From Pochonia chlamydosporia 170 (Eukaryota; Ascomycota; Sordariomycetes; Hypocreales; Clavicipitaceae), in the NCBI RefSeq assembly GCF_001653235.2, contig NC_035791.1:4712001-4776000 (forward strand): 64,000 bases of DNA, in the 5' to 3' direction. The position numbers and the translations under genes were made by a program. Below, one piece after another: positions 22,860 through 35,250 of this stretch. The notes under the pieces were generated by a model. That model was given only the letters and a program-made list of their open reading frames with translations. It was not told the origin of the DNA and ran no database searches. Positions within the stretch are counted from its first letter, which is position 1. Each line of letters starts with the position of its first letter.

Positions 22860-24055
22860 ATCCACCTGTCCGTCAATCCTCCCAGGTAGTGAATGCAGAA
22901 GTAGATAATGTCTGGTCTGGTCTTTTGTAGCTACAAGCAGCATCAGTAAACTTGGCAGACGCCACAGGTGTCAATAGCCACGAACGTGAACGATTAGGGA
23001 CGTTTGGAATCTTGAGTCCAGTCTTCAAGTCCATGTGTGCGTGTCGATGGGGCCAATAATTACCGATGCCAGTTCCCGACAAAGAACTTGATCTTGACTC
23101 CTCTGGGACCATGGCGGCCTGAGGTGAAGGCTGGTTGGCTGGGTCCCATGTGCCCATTTCGACCGTATTGGGTCCAGGTGCTTTTGTGGGTTCAGTCGAG
23201 CAATACTCCACTGGCAGCACCTCGAGTGTATCTAGGTATATTGGATGGCATGAGACAATCGCATCATCGCGTCTGAATCCACATGTGTTGGCACCAGTTG
23301 ACCATTCTCCCCATTGCCCCTCACTTGACAGATGAGGCGAAAGGCGTCAACATTGAAGTCGTATCTGAATCGCTTTGCATTTCTAGAATGGTCTTACAAG
23401 GGCAAAAAAGCACAGATGCAGCTCTTTGATGTCTGCACTTATAGCCTAGAGCTAACAGCGTTCTGGTAGGTACATGTACGTGTACTAGGCCCTTAAGTGC
23501 TGCTGGGCCACTTGACATTACATCAGTTCGGGAGCAAGGCCTAGGGAACATTGAACCAGACTGGACACATCAAATTGATTGGATTGCTGGAGAAGTTACG
23601 GCCTATAGTACGCCGTTATAAGTCGCAGCAAATATATTTCCTTTGACGATGTTGAGTTGAGATAAACAATCCCCTGGCCACTCACTGCCAAGGGGGCCGG
23701 GGGAAGATGCAATTGTGATGGGCCTGTTGAGGGTCCAGTTCATTGAGTGCTCAATGTTCTGTGCCACAAGCATGCTCAAATGTCCATGTCTCTGGTGGTC
23801 CAGTCTCAAGTGCTACAAGTGCTACAAGTACTCCCTGTCTCACCTGGTCTGTTCAAAGCCCATGTCTGGTTCGCCTCCGCACTCCCGCGTCTAGTTGCCG
23901 CGTTTCATGCCAGACACCCATTGACCTTGAAGGGCATGACCAACAGAGACCCATGCGCTCTGTTCTGTTCTCTATGTCACCAGTTGACGCTCTGACCAGT
24001 ACTTGGGATCGGAATGCGGCTGCATTTGCCATTGTCTGTGGTCTGGTGGTTTTTC

Positions 24056-24100
24056 TGCCTACCTGCCTACCTAGGTACCTACCTAGGTAGATACCTAGTG
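24056..24100. repeat. CCTAGG palindrome cluster
   Basis: A run of TACCTGCC/TACCTAGG units containing two overlapping self-complementary ACCTAGGT sites, able to form a hairpin. It belongs to the same class as the tracts at 1431 and 35195. Confidence 0.75.
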
Positions 24101-25125
24101 GGTAGACAAGACCAGGCCTCTCCTGTCAGGTCGCAATGAAGGTTTCTACTGACACTATCCATATCTTGGTACCAGACATCTAACTGCCTCCCGGGGTTTG
24201 GTGCTTGTGCCCACTGTCTCCCCCACCGGTTTCTGACCTCCATCAATTGATGTCACGGGTTGTTTCAACGTTGAATGTCTGGTCTGGTTCCATAGTCACC
24301 ACAGTCTGGTCCCAGTGCCTGATGTCCCGTGCTCAAGTGCCAGACCCCTAGTCGGTTCCCATCAAGCTCCCCCCACTAACCTTCAAATCCCCATCTGGGG
24401 CCATCCGATGCTTGGACTCGGATATTTAGCGCGGCATGCTGCCCCGGCCCGGCCTCCGTTCAATCATTGATGTCTGGTCTGGGTAGAGCTTGACCTCGCC
24501 CGCCCGATGCCACCATCATCAATTGATCGTCCACTGGCTGACGGATTTTATCAGCACAGGTCTGGTAAGTCGAGAGCACTAGTTGGGTTTAGGTGCTTCA
24601 ATGTTGATGTCCAGTTTGGTACCACCCGACCAAGACCCCAGCCAAGTTTCTTGTTCTCAAATGCTCCCATCCGAAGCTCGGCTGCGGGAGGTAGCATGGG
24701 CTTTTCTGCCTGTCAAGCTTGATACAATCCGAAGTACGGAGTATATCTAGCCAGACTCCCGTCTGGTGCTTCCACACTGCACTCGACCACCCATTTAAGT
24801 CAAACATCCTGTTCATAAAAAAAAAAGTGTCTGGTTTGTTCTGACCCTTGACTTTGCAATCTCGCCATCATTCATAATCTAGAACCGAGTGAGGCGTGAA
24901 CCCTTTTTCTCTAATTGTACCAAAGCTCTCAAGTTGCTGCTCTTCCGAACAGTCAAGGTGTCTGCAATCCAACACAAGAAGGGACAAAATAAAAAGGTGT
25001 CTTCACATTTCATTTCATTTCATTTCATTGGAGCGCCTCTGCATGCTCCATCACCGCCTCGCATTCTCTCAGCTGTTTTACTTCGACTCTGTCACCAATT
25101 CCACCCCCAGCTACTCGCGGGCAGA

Positions 25126-27290
25126 ATGACCGTACCAGGTACGCAAGGGGGATCAGCGCAGTTCTACGACATTGGTAAGATTCTCCCACTTCCTTCCCAT
25201 CAAGTGCATCGAGACTTGCAGTGGTTCCGCATACTAACAAACTGAACTGAATGCAGTTATTGTCGGGGCTGGCCCTGTGGGGTTGATGCTCTCTACCTGC
25301 TTGGCTAGATGGGGCTATCGAGTCAAGCATGTTGACAATCGATCAGAACCAACCAGGACTGGACGTGCTGATGGCATTCAACCGCGGTCGCTAGACCTTC
25401 TTCGCAACATGGGGCTCAAGTCCGAACTCATGGCCCACAGGCCAGCTCGAGTTTACGAAGTTGCCTTCTGGAATCCTGACAGATCTGGAAACGAAATTGT
25501 TCGAACCGGGACATGGGCGAGCTGTCCGAGCTTCATTGATGCACGCTACCCCTTTACCACACTATTACACCAAGGATACATTGAGAAAGTCTTCATCAAC
25601 GACCTTGAAAAGAATGGTGTGCTGATACAGCGCCCATGGACAATTACGAGCTTCAGATCCGATGATCAAGATAATCCAGAATATCCCGTCCGTGTCGAAC
25701 TGAAACATGTCGGTGATGGGACGGTAAAGGAAACAATTAAAACTAAATATCTGTTTGGTGGCGAGGGTTCACGGTCATTCGTTCGTCAACAGCTAAACAT
25801 TGAAGTAAAACATATCGATCCCATCGAGCATGTGTGGGGAGTTATGGATGGGGTTGTGAAGACTGACTTCCCTGACATCAAGGTACGTGGCCAGAGAGAG
25901 CAATTACCAGTAGAGGCTGCCATCATGTGCGCATATCTAATCTCCCTCTGGCAGATGAAATGCACTATTCATAGCAAATACGGTTCTATTATGGTCATAC
26001 CTCGAGAAGATAACATGGTTCGACTGTATATTCAAATCGCGTCGTCGAACGAACCGGATTGGAGCCCGAGAAAGACTGCATCGCAAGACGAGGCACAAGA
26101 GTCAGCAAGGAAAATCCTACACCCTTATGCGATAGAGTGGGAGCGTGTTGAGTGGTATTCTGTTTACCCCATTGGACAAGGAATTTCAGAGAGGTACAGT
26201 TTAGATCAGCGGGTGTTCCTTGGTGGCGACGCGTGCCATACTCATAGCGTAAGCTCCATGCTTTTCCTCCTGCATATAGAGCCTGCATCTTTTGCTAACG
26301 AAACGCCTTCGCGTATATCTTTCAGCCCAAAGCTGGTCAAGGAATGAATACGGCTTCCTGGATGCCCTCAATCTGGCCTGGAAGATACACGCTGTTGAGG
26401 GGGGATTTGCACACCGCGACCTCCTCAAGACATACGAGTCGGAGCGCAAAGGAGTCGCGGAAAGTCTGCTAGACTTTGATAACAGATACGCGAAGCTGTT
26501 TTCCCAGCGGCCTCCAGCTGCGAAGGAAGTGGAAGCAGCTTCCGAGCAATGCCCGTCAAACTGCGACATGGTAAAAGAAGATGAATTTGTCAAGGTGTTC
26601 AAGGAGTCTTGCGAATTCACTAGCGGATATGGCGTAGCCTACGGGCCAAATGAGGTAAATTGGTCATCGAGTCATCCGGCAACATCTTCCCTCATGCAAC
26701 CTGAAGGTACTAGACTCCGAACAGGTCATATATTTATCAATTCCAACGTTACGAGGGTTGTGGATGCCAATGTGGTACATTTGGAGCAGGAGATACCGCT
26801 TAACGGTTCCTTCCGCATTTTTATCTTTGCTGGTAGTCCTCGACTGACTCGGACCGCGTTGCAAGACCTTGCCAATGGTCTTGGTGCAAAGGACTCTTTC
26901 TATGGAGCCTACGTGAGGAAGGATGTCAACTCGGTATCACATCACGAGCAGCATAATCCGCACAGCTTATTCTTTACGATATGTACGATATTTGCTACCA
27001 AACGGGCGACCATCGAAATTTCCCGAGATGTGCCATCACTGTTGGCACGATATAGAGATCACATCTACGCTGATGATCGCTGGGACAGACGAGTACCTGA
27101 TGCGAGAGCCTCAGCTCACGCCAAGATGGGAATCGATGAAGAAAGAGGTGCATTAGTTGTGGTTCGTCCTGACGGCTACGTTGGTGTCGTGGTCAAGCTT
27201 GTGGAGGGATCAGGGACAGTACAGGCCCTAAATGAGTATTTCTCAGCATTCTGCAGTACAAGGCTGGCGGGTGTTACTCCTCGGGTGTAA
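25126..27290 (+). pseudogene. FAD-dependent aromatic hydroxylase (phenol 2-monooxygenase type), apparently frameshifted
   Basis: Four exons are recognisable: 25126-25174, 25257-25882, 25955-26248 and 26326-27290, with introns of 82, 72 and 77 bp that have good donors and acceptors; introns 1 and 3 also show clear CTAAC branch sites. The 72-bp intron is a multiple of three without stops, so it also reads through. The joined protein has the Rossmann FAD motif [12 protein letters not shown], a ratio of conserved residues typical of the group, and the second FAD motif GGDACHTHS followed, across intron 3, by PKAGQGMN. Directly after GMNTA the frame is lost: the expected continuation ([10 protein letters not shown] and onward) is in the +2 frame, consistent with one missing T at about 26354-26357. 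The original frame would stop at 26470. Downstream, the second frame stays open to 27290 and encodes the complete thioredoxin-like C-terminal domain. So decay is very recent, or this is a sequencing error. Such enzymes hydroxylate phenolic substrates with NADPH; the actual substrate is unknown. Confidence 0.8.
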
Positions 27291-28892
27291 TTTATGGGTT
27301 TGATCAATACAGTACTAGAGAGGGGGCCGTTTTGTGGTGGATGTGGTGTCAGAGAGGACATACTCAAGTGTCTTTAATCGGAAAGAGTTGGGCGAGTTCG
27401 CAGGAACACGTTGTAAACCAACCGTCGACATAGTTCAAAGACTAGCAGGATTGCCTCAACATATCATACTTGAGTACTTAAGTGCACGGCGAAGCCGCGC
27501 CAAAGGGGCTGGAGTGCCACGGAACTGCACACAGATGTTACAGCGGTGAGGATGTCGAGTTGTGATGGTGATGCCAAGAAGTGCTTTAAGCTTCAAGGCG
27601 CAATATAGCAGAAGATTTACCATTGGTTTCAAATACTTACTCAGGTACCTACCTAGGTAGTAGGTTCTGTTGAGCATGCATTGGTACAGTACACGGCATA
27701 ATGACATCGAGCACATACTCCAGAATGACTCAGCAATTGCTGGAGGAGTGTTCACTCTCCCCACCATAAAATCTCAAGATATTGATTGATCTTCAATCTT
27801 CTCCATACCTGCATGTGGGCACCAACTAAGTCCTCGAAGTCTAAGAGGGCCAGACAACTTTAGAACATACTTTATGTACAGTAGGGGGTCAAAAGTATTT
27901 TAACAAGGGAAGGTATCGCACATCGCGTTGTGTGCTGAGGCATATTGAGCTGTGTTAGTGTGTACTTGGGTATGTTCAAATACCCTTGACCACAAACTGT
28001 CTGGTACGTATTAGTAGATGTGAGAAGTCGGCATGTGGATAGAAGTGGTCAATCAAGTAGTTACCTAACTACTAGGTAGTTGGGTGTTACGCATCCTGGA
28101 CAAAGCTGACCCGCCTAGCTCAGACCAATTCTCACCACATGCAGACAAGACCACGATTGATAGCAGCCTGGTACAGGCAACATTGAGACTCTGGCCAGAC
28201 ACAAGCCCAAGAACGTGCTTCATCACTGGTGAGTGTTCCATCCAAAAGGTCGGCCCCGGTGGGCCAATCAAGAAAGACTACCAAGTTGGACCAGAGATGC
28301 ATAAGGCTCGTGCACTGGATGGAGGGACACTCGACGCTACCACTAAATTCTATCCCGAAGTTCTTCCGGGTGCAATCTTCCCCCAAAACTCCACTACAGC
28401 TAACCAGATGTTTGTTGGCAAACCATCTCCAACAGCATCAAATTGGCCAACGGGGCTCCTTTCAGCGAGCTGCGCGCCACAACGCCAGCGCCTCGCTTAA
28501 TATTACTTTTTTCAATGTTCTCACAACCCTCACCTGCAGTTTCTGTCGGTTTCTCCTCTTTTTAGAGTTTACCTTCGCATGTACACACGACTGGTTTCCC
28601 CCCCAATACGCGCGACGCAACAGTTCCTGCCACGTCCATCGAACATAACGCGACTTCCCTCGTTCTCTTGGACTCTGAGGTCTCTTGCTTCTTCATCATC
28701 ACGTCCGACTGTTCGATACAATTTTCAGTAAGCATCGTACTTTACTTTTGCTCACCAACACACTGCTTTCAGTTGTTTCCGTCGCTTGCGACTGCTACAT
28801 CTACTTTTTCTTGCAACTGCTTTACACTTGAAATTACTTCACTTGCTCTTTCAATTATCCTTTCTGCGGAATCGGAATCCATCCCAGACGAG
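27291..28892. other. Intergenic region with a MITE copy and the ulp1 leader
   Basis: Contains a CCTAGG palindrome at about 27643-27662, one inverted-repeat element (27877-28002), a nonamer TTCAATGTT at 28511, and, from about 28500, a pyrimidine-rich stretch (repeated TTTCTC, CTTGCTCTTTC) that is likely the promoter and leader of the SUMO protease gene. The reading frame of that gene is open upstream to 28668 but this part looks non-coding. Confidence 0.55.
27877..28002 (+). mobile_element. MITE copy A (TACAGT-ended inverted-repeat element)
   Basis: First of four related ~125-138-bp sequences (others at 36906, 41325 and 45579). It begins TACAGTAGGGGGTCAAAAGT and ends around CCACAAACTGTCT, with the shared interior TATCGCACATCGCGTTGTG and CATATTGAGCTGTGTTAGTG. 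The imperfect terminal inverted repeats and the TA/CAGT ends suggest a non-autonomous Tc1/mariner-type element. There is no coding capacity. Confidence 0.8.
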
Positions 28893-31800
28893 ATGTGTGG
28901 GATATTTAAATCCAGCATCTCTGGCCGCCGCCGCCGCTCGATCTTGCCATTCATCTCGCGGTTCTTCCGCAAGTCCTCCCATACTTCCTCCGTCCCTCCT
29001 GCCAATACCGAGCCAGCCGCCACCTCGGAAGATAAGCCGGACGATGCATCACCAGACGCCAATGCAGATGGTGCTTCGGAAGGCATCTCACATGGCCTGG
29101 CAGCTGCTGGAGACATCGTTGACTCATATCACTCACTGCCTTCCGACCTTAACAAACTTTCTATTACGTGTATCCCTGAAATTGAAAATCCATCAGCTAA
29201 TAAGACACCGGCGAAAAAGATATTTCATCCTGAACGTCCGCGAAATCACAATCGACCGTGGCTGCCTCGATTCCCCAACCTGAAGCGCCATTACCCCATC
29301 CGTTATCAGCCGGGAAGAAGCATTCCTGCAGGGTCCAATTTCACGGCGGTTTCTTTCGGGGAGCCAGGATCATTTTCTTACGATTTTGACGACAGTTTCG
29401 AACCGCGCTTGCACCGTCTTTCAAGCCAAATCAACCCCCTACGTCTTTCATATAACCGCACACAGGAAACCTTGTCTCAACCAGATATTCCGTTTATTGT
29501 CCCCTATACGTCGGAAGATCTGTTCCGGCCACCACCTGACTTTCTATCACTGCGTCTGGGCCCGAAACCTGCTCCTCGAGCTTGCCGCCCACCCGCAAAC
29601 CCGGACACAATATTTGTTGAAATCAATGGAATTCGCACAAACAAACGTCGCGCTGAAGACCACGAGGTTGATCTGGTTGCCGCCGTTCAAGTCTCCACGC
29701 ACGTCCCGGTCTCATCCATCGCAATCACTCGCAAAGGATTTACTCCGACCTCTGATTTCGAAGTTCCAGAACAGGTCCAGGCGCCCATGCTCCCATCAAA
29801 ACGCGTCTCAAGACGAATCGCCGGGATGATGTCCAATCTTTTATGCACTGTCTCAAGCCTGACGGGTAAATTCCGTCGACTTTGTAAGTACCTGCCCGCT
29901 CACATCCTCAATTCATGCATCCTGCACTTGACCCTTCTTTGCCACCATTCTCTCTCATTGCACATCTGCCTTCGTTCGGCGTAGCACAAATCGCTCACAT
30001 ATGCATTAGTTCACAATGACGCCTACGAGATCTCTGAGGCTCGTACCTACGTCAAAATACCAAAAAATCCCGGAGTTCATGTCGCCAATAAGCGCGTCAA
30101 AATCACCTCTGAACAGTCTAACTTGCAGTGGTTGGATGACAAAGGGCTTCGATTACTCCTCGGTCGTTATTCCCACTTTTGTCATCTCTTCAACACGGCC
30201 AGCTCCATCATCCATAGCCACCCGTCTCGGGCGGAGATGAACAAGCTTCTCCAACCACTCCTACCCTTCCTGGTCTCTGATTCGCGTGCTCTCAATACCA
30301 TTCGCGTTGGCCACCATGACACGGATCTCTGCCAACTCTGGATTTCTGTTTGCAAAGTGATGATTGCACATTTGGATGGTGTCTATGAAGTAGGCAAATT
30401 CATCAGAATGAAGAGCAAGTATGCCAGGGTGCCAGCCATCTGGCCAGATGCTCACCCGCCCGCCAAGTTGGAGACAGTTTCACGAATCAAAACCTTCTTG
30501 ACTGCTCCGAGCCTTTTTCTTGTTTTGGAGTCCATCCTCAAATTTTCCAACCGAGTGGACAATGTTAACCCCAATTTACCCCTTCCTACGGACGTCATTG
30601 ACCGTGTTGTCGTGGACATGACAGCATATCAGCAAAATATCGTCCTGCCAAGCTTTGTGCAATCCGAGCAGTTTTACCTGCGCCTTCTGGAGCAGTTTCC
30701 AAAACGTGGGCGATTATCCTCCATCACGGACTTAGCTTATCCTGTTCCCCCAGGAACCTATCCGGGGTTTCGCCATGGATGTCACCTTTTAGACTACAAT
30801 GATGAGGACAGCATGGTTTCCGCATACTCTACTCCTGAAGACACCAATAGCTTTGTATCCAGTGAGCAACTCACAGACGCCCAGATTGGAGCTGTACAAG
30901 CCATTCTGAGGAACCGCAAAACACCAAAGCGGCTTATAGCTCGCACTCCTAAGAGGGTGCGTTTCGTTCAGGGCGACATCAAAATCCAACAGAAGACGCA
31001 ACCGGGAGCAGATTCTGACAGACAATCTGCCGACTCAAAGCACACTGACGAACCAGCTTTCAGTGACGATGGGGCCAATAGTTCAGTATCAGTCCTCCAA
31101 GGATGGGCGGATGACTTGGAGCGAGCTTACAAGAAAGCCTTCGAAGATTTTGGGTACGAGTGGCCGCCTCCTCGGCCCTCCACCCGCGATGAGAGGAGTC
31201 TAGGTGACGGGACCTCAAGCCTTGACCAACAGGAATGCACTGGCCTGCTGCGGTACGAATATTGTCCTCTCGGGACGCAAAACTCAGAGTCCAAGGCGTC
31301 TGTGGGTAATCAGATCGAACCCTCGCAGGCGATTCAGAAGCTTATGTCCAAGCCAATGCCAAATCCACTAGGTCTCAGTGATGAAGCTTTGGTCTTCTTG
31401 AAAACCAGCCCTAAGAAGGACAAGGAGCGAATGTTCGGAGACATAAAATACTGGTTGGAACAGCATAAAACGCGCCTGGAGGCAGCAAAACTCGAAATAT
31501 TATACCCCCTACGAGCTCCAGCACGGCCACTCGTATCACCGCTCAGTTCCAGCTGGCTCGAGAAGGCGCGAGCAACTCTTGCCTCGAGTTCATTGGCTAA
31601 GCTTGCAATCACTGGCCAAGGAGTTACCCTCAGGCGACATGATTTCGAAAGACTCGTACCACCCACTGCTTGGCTCAACGATGAGGTTGTCAACGCCTCT
31701 TTTCATTGGCTACAGCGATACATCAACGCAGCCGCTGGCGTTGATGTCAGCAAAGGCATGCTCAGGTGTCTTGCCTTCTCCTCTTTCTTCTTCAAGCACC

Positions 31801-32267
31801 TACAGCAGCACGGAGTTGCCAATACGGATCGAAGTGCACGCCGCGCTGGATTGTGGAAGAAGTATTTCTTCAGCCTGGATACGATTCTCTTCCCCATCTG
31901 TGAACATTCACACTGGACCCTCCTCATCATTCGGCCAATCAGGAAAGCTATTGCACACATGGACTCACTCAATCCCGAGGGCTCGCAGGAATACATTCGC
32001 CTCGGGTTGGCCTGGATCAATCAGTACACCCAAGAGATTGAGCCTTTTGTGGCAGATGAATGGGAAATAGAACGGTTCGAAGCTCCAGCTCAAACCAACG
32101 GTTATGACTGTGGTGTGCACACCATCACAAACGGCATGTGCATAGCTTTGGGCCTAGAACCTAATGAGAGCTACACTGCGAAAGATATGCCTCAGCAACG
32201 TCTCAGGTTGGCAGCAATGCTTCTGAATGGGGGCTTTGGAGGGGACTTTGACCTTGGTGGCTATTGA
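28893..32267 (+). CDS. ulp1: Ulp1/SENP-type SUMO protease
   Basis: Exons 28893-29883 and 30010-32267, joined across a 126-bp intron (GTAAGT donor, TTAG acceptor, phase 1), give 1082 residues starting MCGIFKSSISGRRRRS. The C-terminal 230 residues form a C48 cysteine protease: the substrate-groove WLNDEVVN (about residue 883), catalytic His in CEHSHWTLL (about 963), Asp in AHMDSLNPEG (about 982), and Gln plus Cys in QTNGYDCGVH (Cys about 1030). All triad residues are present, so the enzyme should be active. The family matures SUMO precursors and removes SUMO from targets, usually at the nuclear envelope. The first 330 residues are Ser/Pro-rich and disordered-looking; the middle is a helical region of unknown fold (WLDDKGLRLLLGRYSHFCH). 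The catalytic domain sits at the C-terminus, as in Ulp1 rather than Ulp2. A longer start at 28668 is possible but is hydrophobic and leader-like. Confidence 0.9.
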
Positions 32268-33503
32268 ACTCTTGTTTGTTTTGCTTTGCGGTTCATTCTT
32301 ATTTTTTTTTTTTGGCAAGTGGGCTGTTCTTGTTTTGATTTGCAAGCTGTTCTTGTTTTGTTTTGCAAAAAGCTGTTTCTGTTTTACTTTGCGGCTTGTT
32401 CTTTGTTCTCTGTCTTTTTAGCGTTCATCTTGCTTTACTCCTGCTGTTTTTCACTCCCAACATTTTTTGGGGGTGGCAGGGGGGCCTCCATTTCTTTCTT
32501 TTTTTCTCATTTTGCGGTTTGCACCAACTGTGTTTCTCTCGTTTGTGTTGTCGTTCTACGACAGCGTGCATAGCATGGTGTTCAGGGAGGGTTTTGTATA
32601 ATTAGATACCCAAGGTTCCCATCACATGGCAGAGTTTTGGATTGCTGAATTGACAATTTTCAGCCATTAATTTCTCCTATATGCGACAGTAGTGTCCCCT
32701 AGTGAAGTGAGCTGAGAAAAGTAGCACTAACCGTGCTAATTGAGGTGTGTGTTGACGGCTCAGAGTGACTGTTTTGTGGCGTGCGGCGAGGGATGCAAAA
32801 GCCTTTTTTCCTCTTTTTCGCCAAACGGCTACCTGCCGTACCTCTACGCTCTTTTGGTTTTACCTCATGTGCGAGATGCCGTATTCTACGGAGAAAGTTT
32901 GGATGCAAGTGTAGTTTTGCAACGGCTCCGATGGAAACCGCGGCTGCATGAATTTCTGGCCAGCATCGGGCCATGTTGAGGTTTGCCAGGGATTTGAGGT
33001 TGGGGAAGTTGAAGGAAAGGTGTCGGCCATAATAGTGTTCCTGTTTCCGTTTTACAGAACTGGTCTCTGTGGCACATTCCAAAACCTTTTGCTTGCAACG
33101 TATCACCAAGTATTGTCTGCGAAGCAAGCACGGCAAGCAGACAGTCTCGTTGCTCCGTCCAATCTTAAGCGCCAGGCCAGGAGGACCTGCGGATTTGCTG
33201 ATTGATCAAATCAGGTGGCTGTCAAGCCCGATCGTTACTTTGTTGACCGATGGAGGCGCAGGTCGGCATGGCCGGGCAGAGTGGGGATTGGATGAAGATG
33301 GAAGGCACCCCGGTCAAGTCGGACACAAGTGGGCTCCTGCAATCCGAAGACAGCTTGGCAGCCAAGGCGGGAAGGATTCCAGAATATCGTTCCTTGCTTT
33401 GGTGGCACAAAGAAAAGCACGCGCAACCTTGAATGCCAATGCCGAGGTGCAGGGGAGGGGTCAGGGGGTGTCTTTGTCCAACCTGGCACCTGTGTGACGA
33501 GAC

Positions 33504-33530
33504 AGACCAGACCAGACCAGACCAGACCAG
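33504..33530. repeat. (AGACC)5 array
   Basis: Five exact tandem copies of AGACC followed by degenerate units to about 33550. This is the longest version of the GTCTGGTC/GACCAGAC motif that is scattered through the intergenic DNA. Confidence 0.9.
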
Positions 33531-35194
33531 CACGACCAGAACAGACCAGACATGGACGGTGTCGCCGGCATTGGTGGCATCAAAGAAATTGACAAAAAAC
33601 TTGAGAGCCAGAACAGGAACTCCAAGTTATTTTTACTAATAAAGAAGCAAATACGGCTATGCTTGCTGTTTGGGCCATGTCACTCTGCAAGCCGACAGTA
33701 GGACGAGTCCCCCCATGTTTTGGGATCAAATTGATTGAACATTGAACCGGTGTGCAGTTTTTAACTTTAACTACATACTTTACTTAAGTAGGAGCCAGAC
33801 CTTTTCCTATCAAATACCAGCCTGGCACCAGACTGCTGCACACTGTAACTGGCCGTAAAACACCAGAAGGCACCAGACCAGACTCGATCAACTAGCAGCG
33901 TCCGCTCCTTTACCACCCTCGCCTAGCAATGCATTGACGCCAGCCCATGTTGAATTGTGCAGGCAACCAGACACTATTAGTACATGGCTGGTGTGATCAT
34001 ACGAATTCCCATCGAGTGCGAGACGCGCCGGCTAGATTCTCCCTCGGAGGGATTCAATGTTGCTGGAGAAAGGCAAACATTTGGACTCATGTGGCCTGAC
34101 AACATTTGAACATTGAATGTCTCACTCACTAGGTAGGCCCGTCCATTTCCGAGTGGGTAATGCCAAGTGTGGTTGCCGCTTTTGATGCTCCAATAGTTAT
34201 GCATTAAAACTCCAGTCACGCAATGACAACATTTGAACTTTTGCATTCAATGTTCCCTTGGTATCAAATGGCTTCCAGCAACCAAGCGAGGACTTCAGAC
34301 GTCACCCCAAACAAATAAAATGGCACTATCTGATACTGTTATTAGTACTGCCTGAGCAGAGATTCGAAGTTGAAAATTTCTGCATCTGTTACATGTAAAC
34401 GTGAATTCTTTCCATGTTTACCAGCACAGACAATTTTCACGGCTAATGGGTGCCTCGTTTATGGGTCAGGTGGTTATTGTCATGCCATGGTGAAAGAAAG
34501 AACGGAATCAACCACAGTGCTTCATACCAGACGTCAAAAAGATGGCACTCCGGGTCTAAACCGGGCTGCGTGGCAAATATTGACGGTTGCCGCAGCTGCA
34601 GAGAAGATCTGTTCATCCTCTCATCAGTTTCATTGCTTTGCTCGTGAAGTTTTACTGTAGATGCCCAGCACTGTAGTTGCCATCAACTGGTCTTTCTTTG
34701 TCCAGTCGTCGTATGAAGCAGGAAATACTCTTCTATGACGCTGTCTGTAATTGGACCTACGCCTGCCCAGAGGTATTGATCCTTTAGAACTACAGGACAA
34801 GGATATGGCCTGTTGATCGGCCTATAAACGCCATGGCCAGGGTTGGCATGTCATGTATCAGTGGACTCGCGCTGAGATTCGCCACCTCAATGAAGTACAG
34901 TAGCAGATGAGGTAATGAGACTTACTTGGTCCAGGCGAGCCATTGCTTGACGGCATGTACATTGCTGCAACCAAGCTCCATTATTAGTTTCCGTTTGTAC
35001 CTGCGGACGAGAGCAAGCGTTCAACAAACCGCAAGTTGATGGGCTGAAGAATGGCCGGCTCCAGATATCATTTGGTATGCAGAAGAAGCGAGGATGCTCT
35101 GTACTTTGTCTATTTATGAAATGAATGCATGATTTGCTCGAATGTTATTTGAACATGGTAGGTGTCTTCTAGTGTGCCGACCTCGGACCTACAT

Positions 35195-35250
35195 ATACCT
35201 ACCTACCTAGGTACCTACCTAGGTACCTACTAGGTAGGTAGGTAGGTAAC
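35195..35250. repeat. Long CCTAGG/TAGG palindrome tract
   Basis: Repeated TACCTACC units pass through two CCTAGG centres into TAGGTAGGTAGG units, so the whole 55-bp tract is close to an inverted repeat and could extrude a hairpin. It is the longest example of this class in the window. Confidence 0.8.

Larger units (their letters stand above)
21205..25125. other. 3.9-kb gene-poor region rich in short dispersed motifs
   Basis: No frame over about 120 codons and no protein motif is visible. The stretch holds five or more copies of TTCAATGTT/AACATTGAA (22607, 23349, 23547, 24597, plus one-base variants at 23750 and 24268), GTCTGGTC tracts (22910, 24276, 24472), a CCTAGG palindrome cluster at 24056-24100, a GGTT run near 22353, an 11-bp tandem repeat at 22827, and a (CATTT)5 run at 25006-25028 in the leader of the flavoprotein gene. 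Confidence 0.55.

Noticed and set aside
28668..28892. Upstream extension of the SUMO protease frame
   Set aside because: Translates to a hydrophobic, leader-like string over a pyrimidine-rich stretch; the ATG at 28893 begins a typical soluble N-terminus.
25126..28892. Secondary-metabolite cluster around the flavin hydroxylase
   Set aside because: No synthase, transporter or regulator is adjacent; neighbours are an unknown protein and a SUMO protease separated by long spacers.
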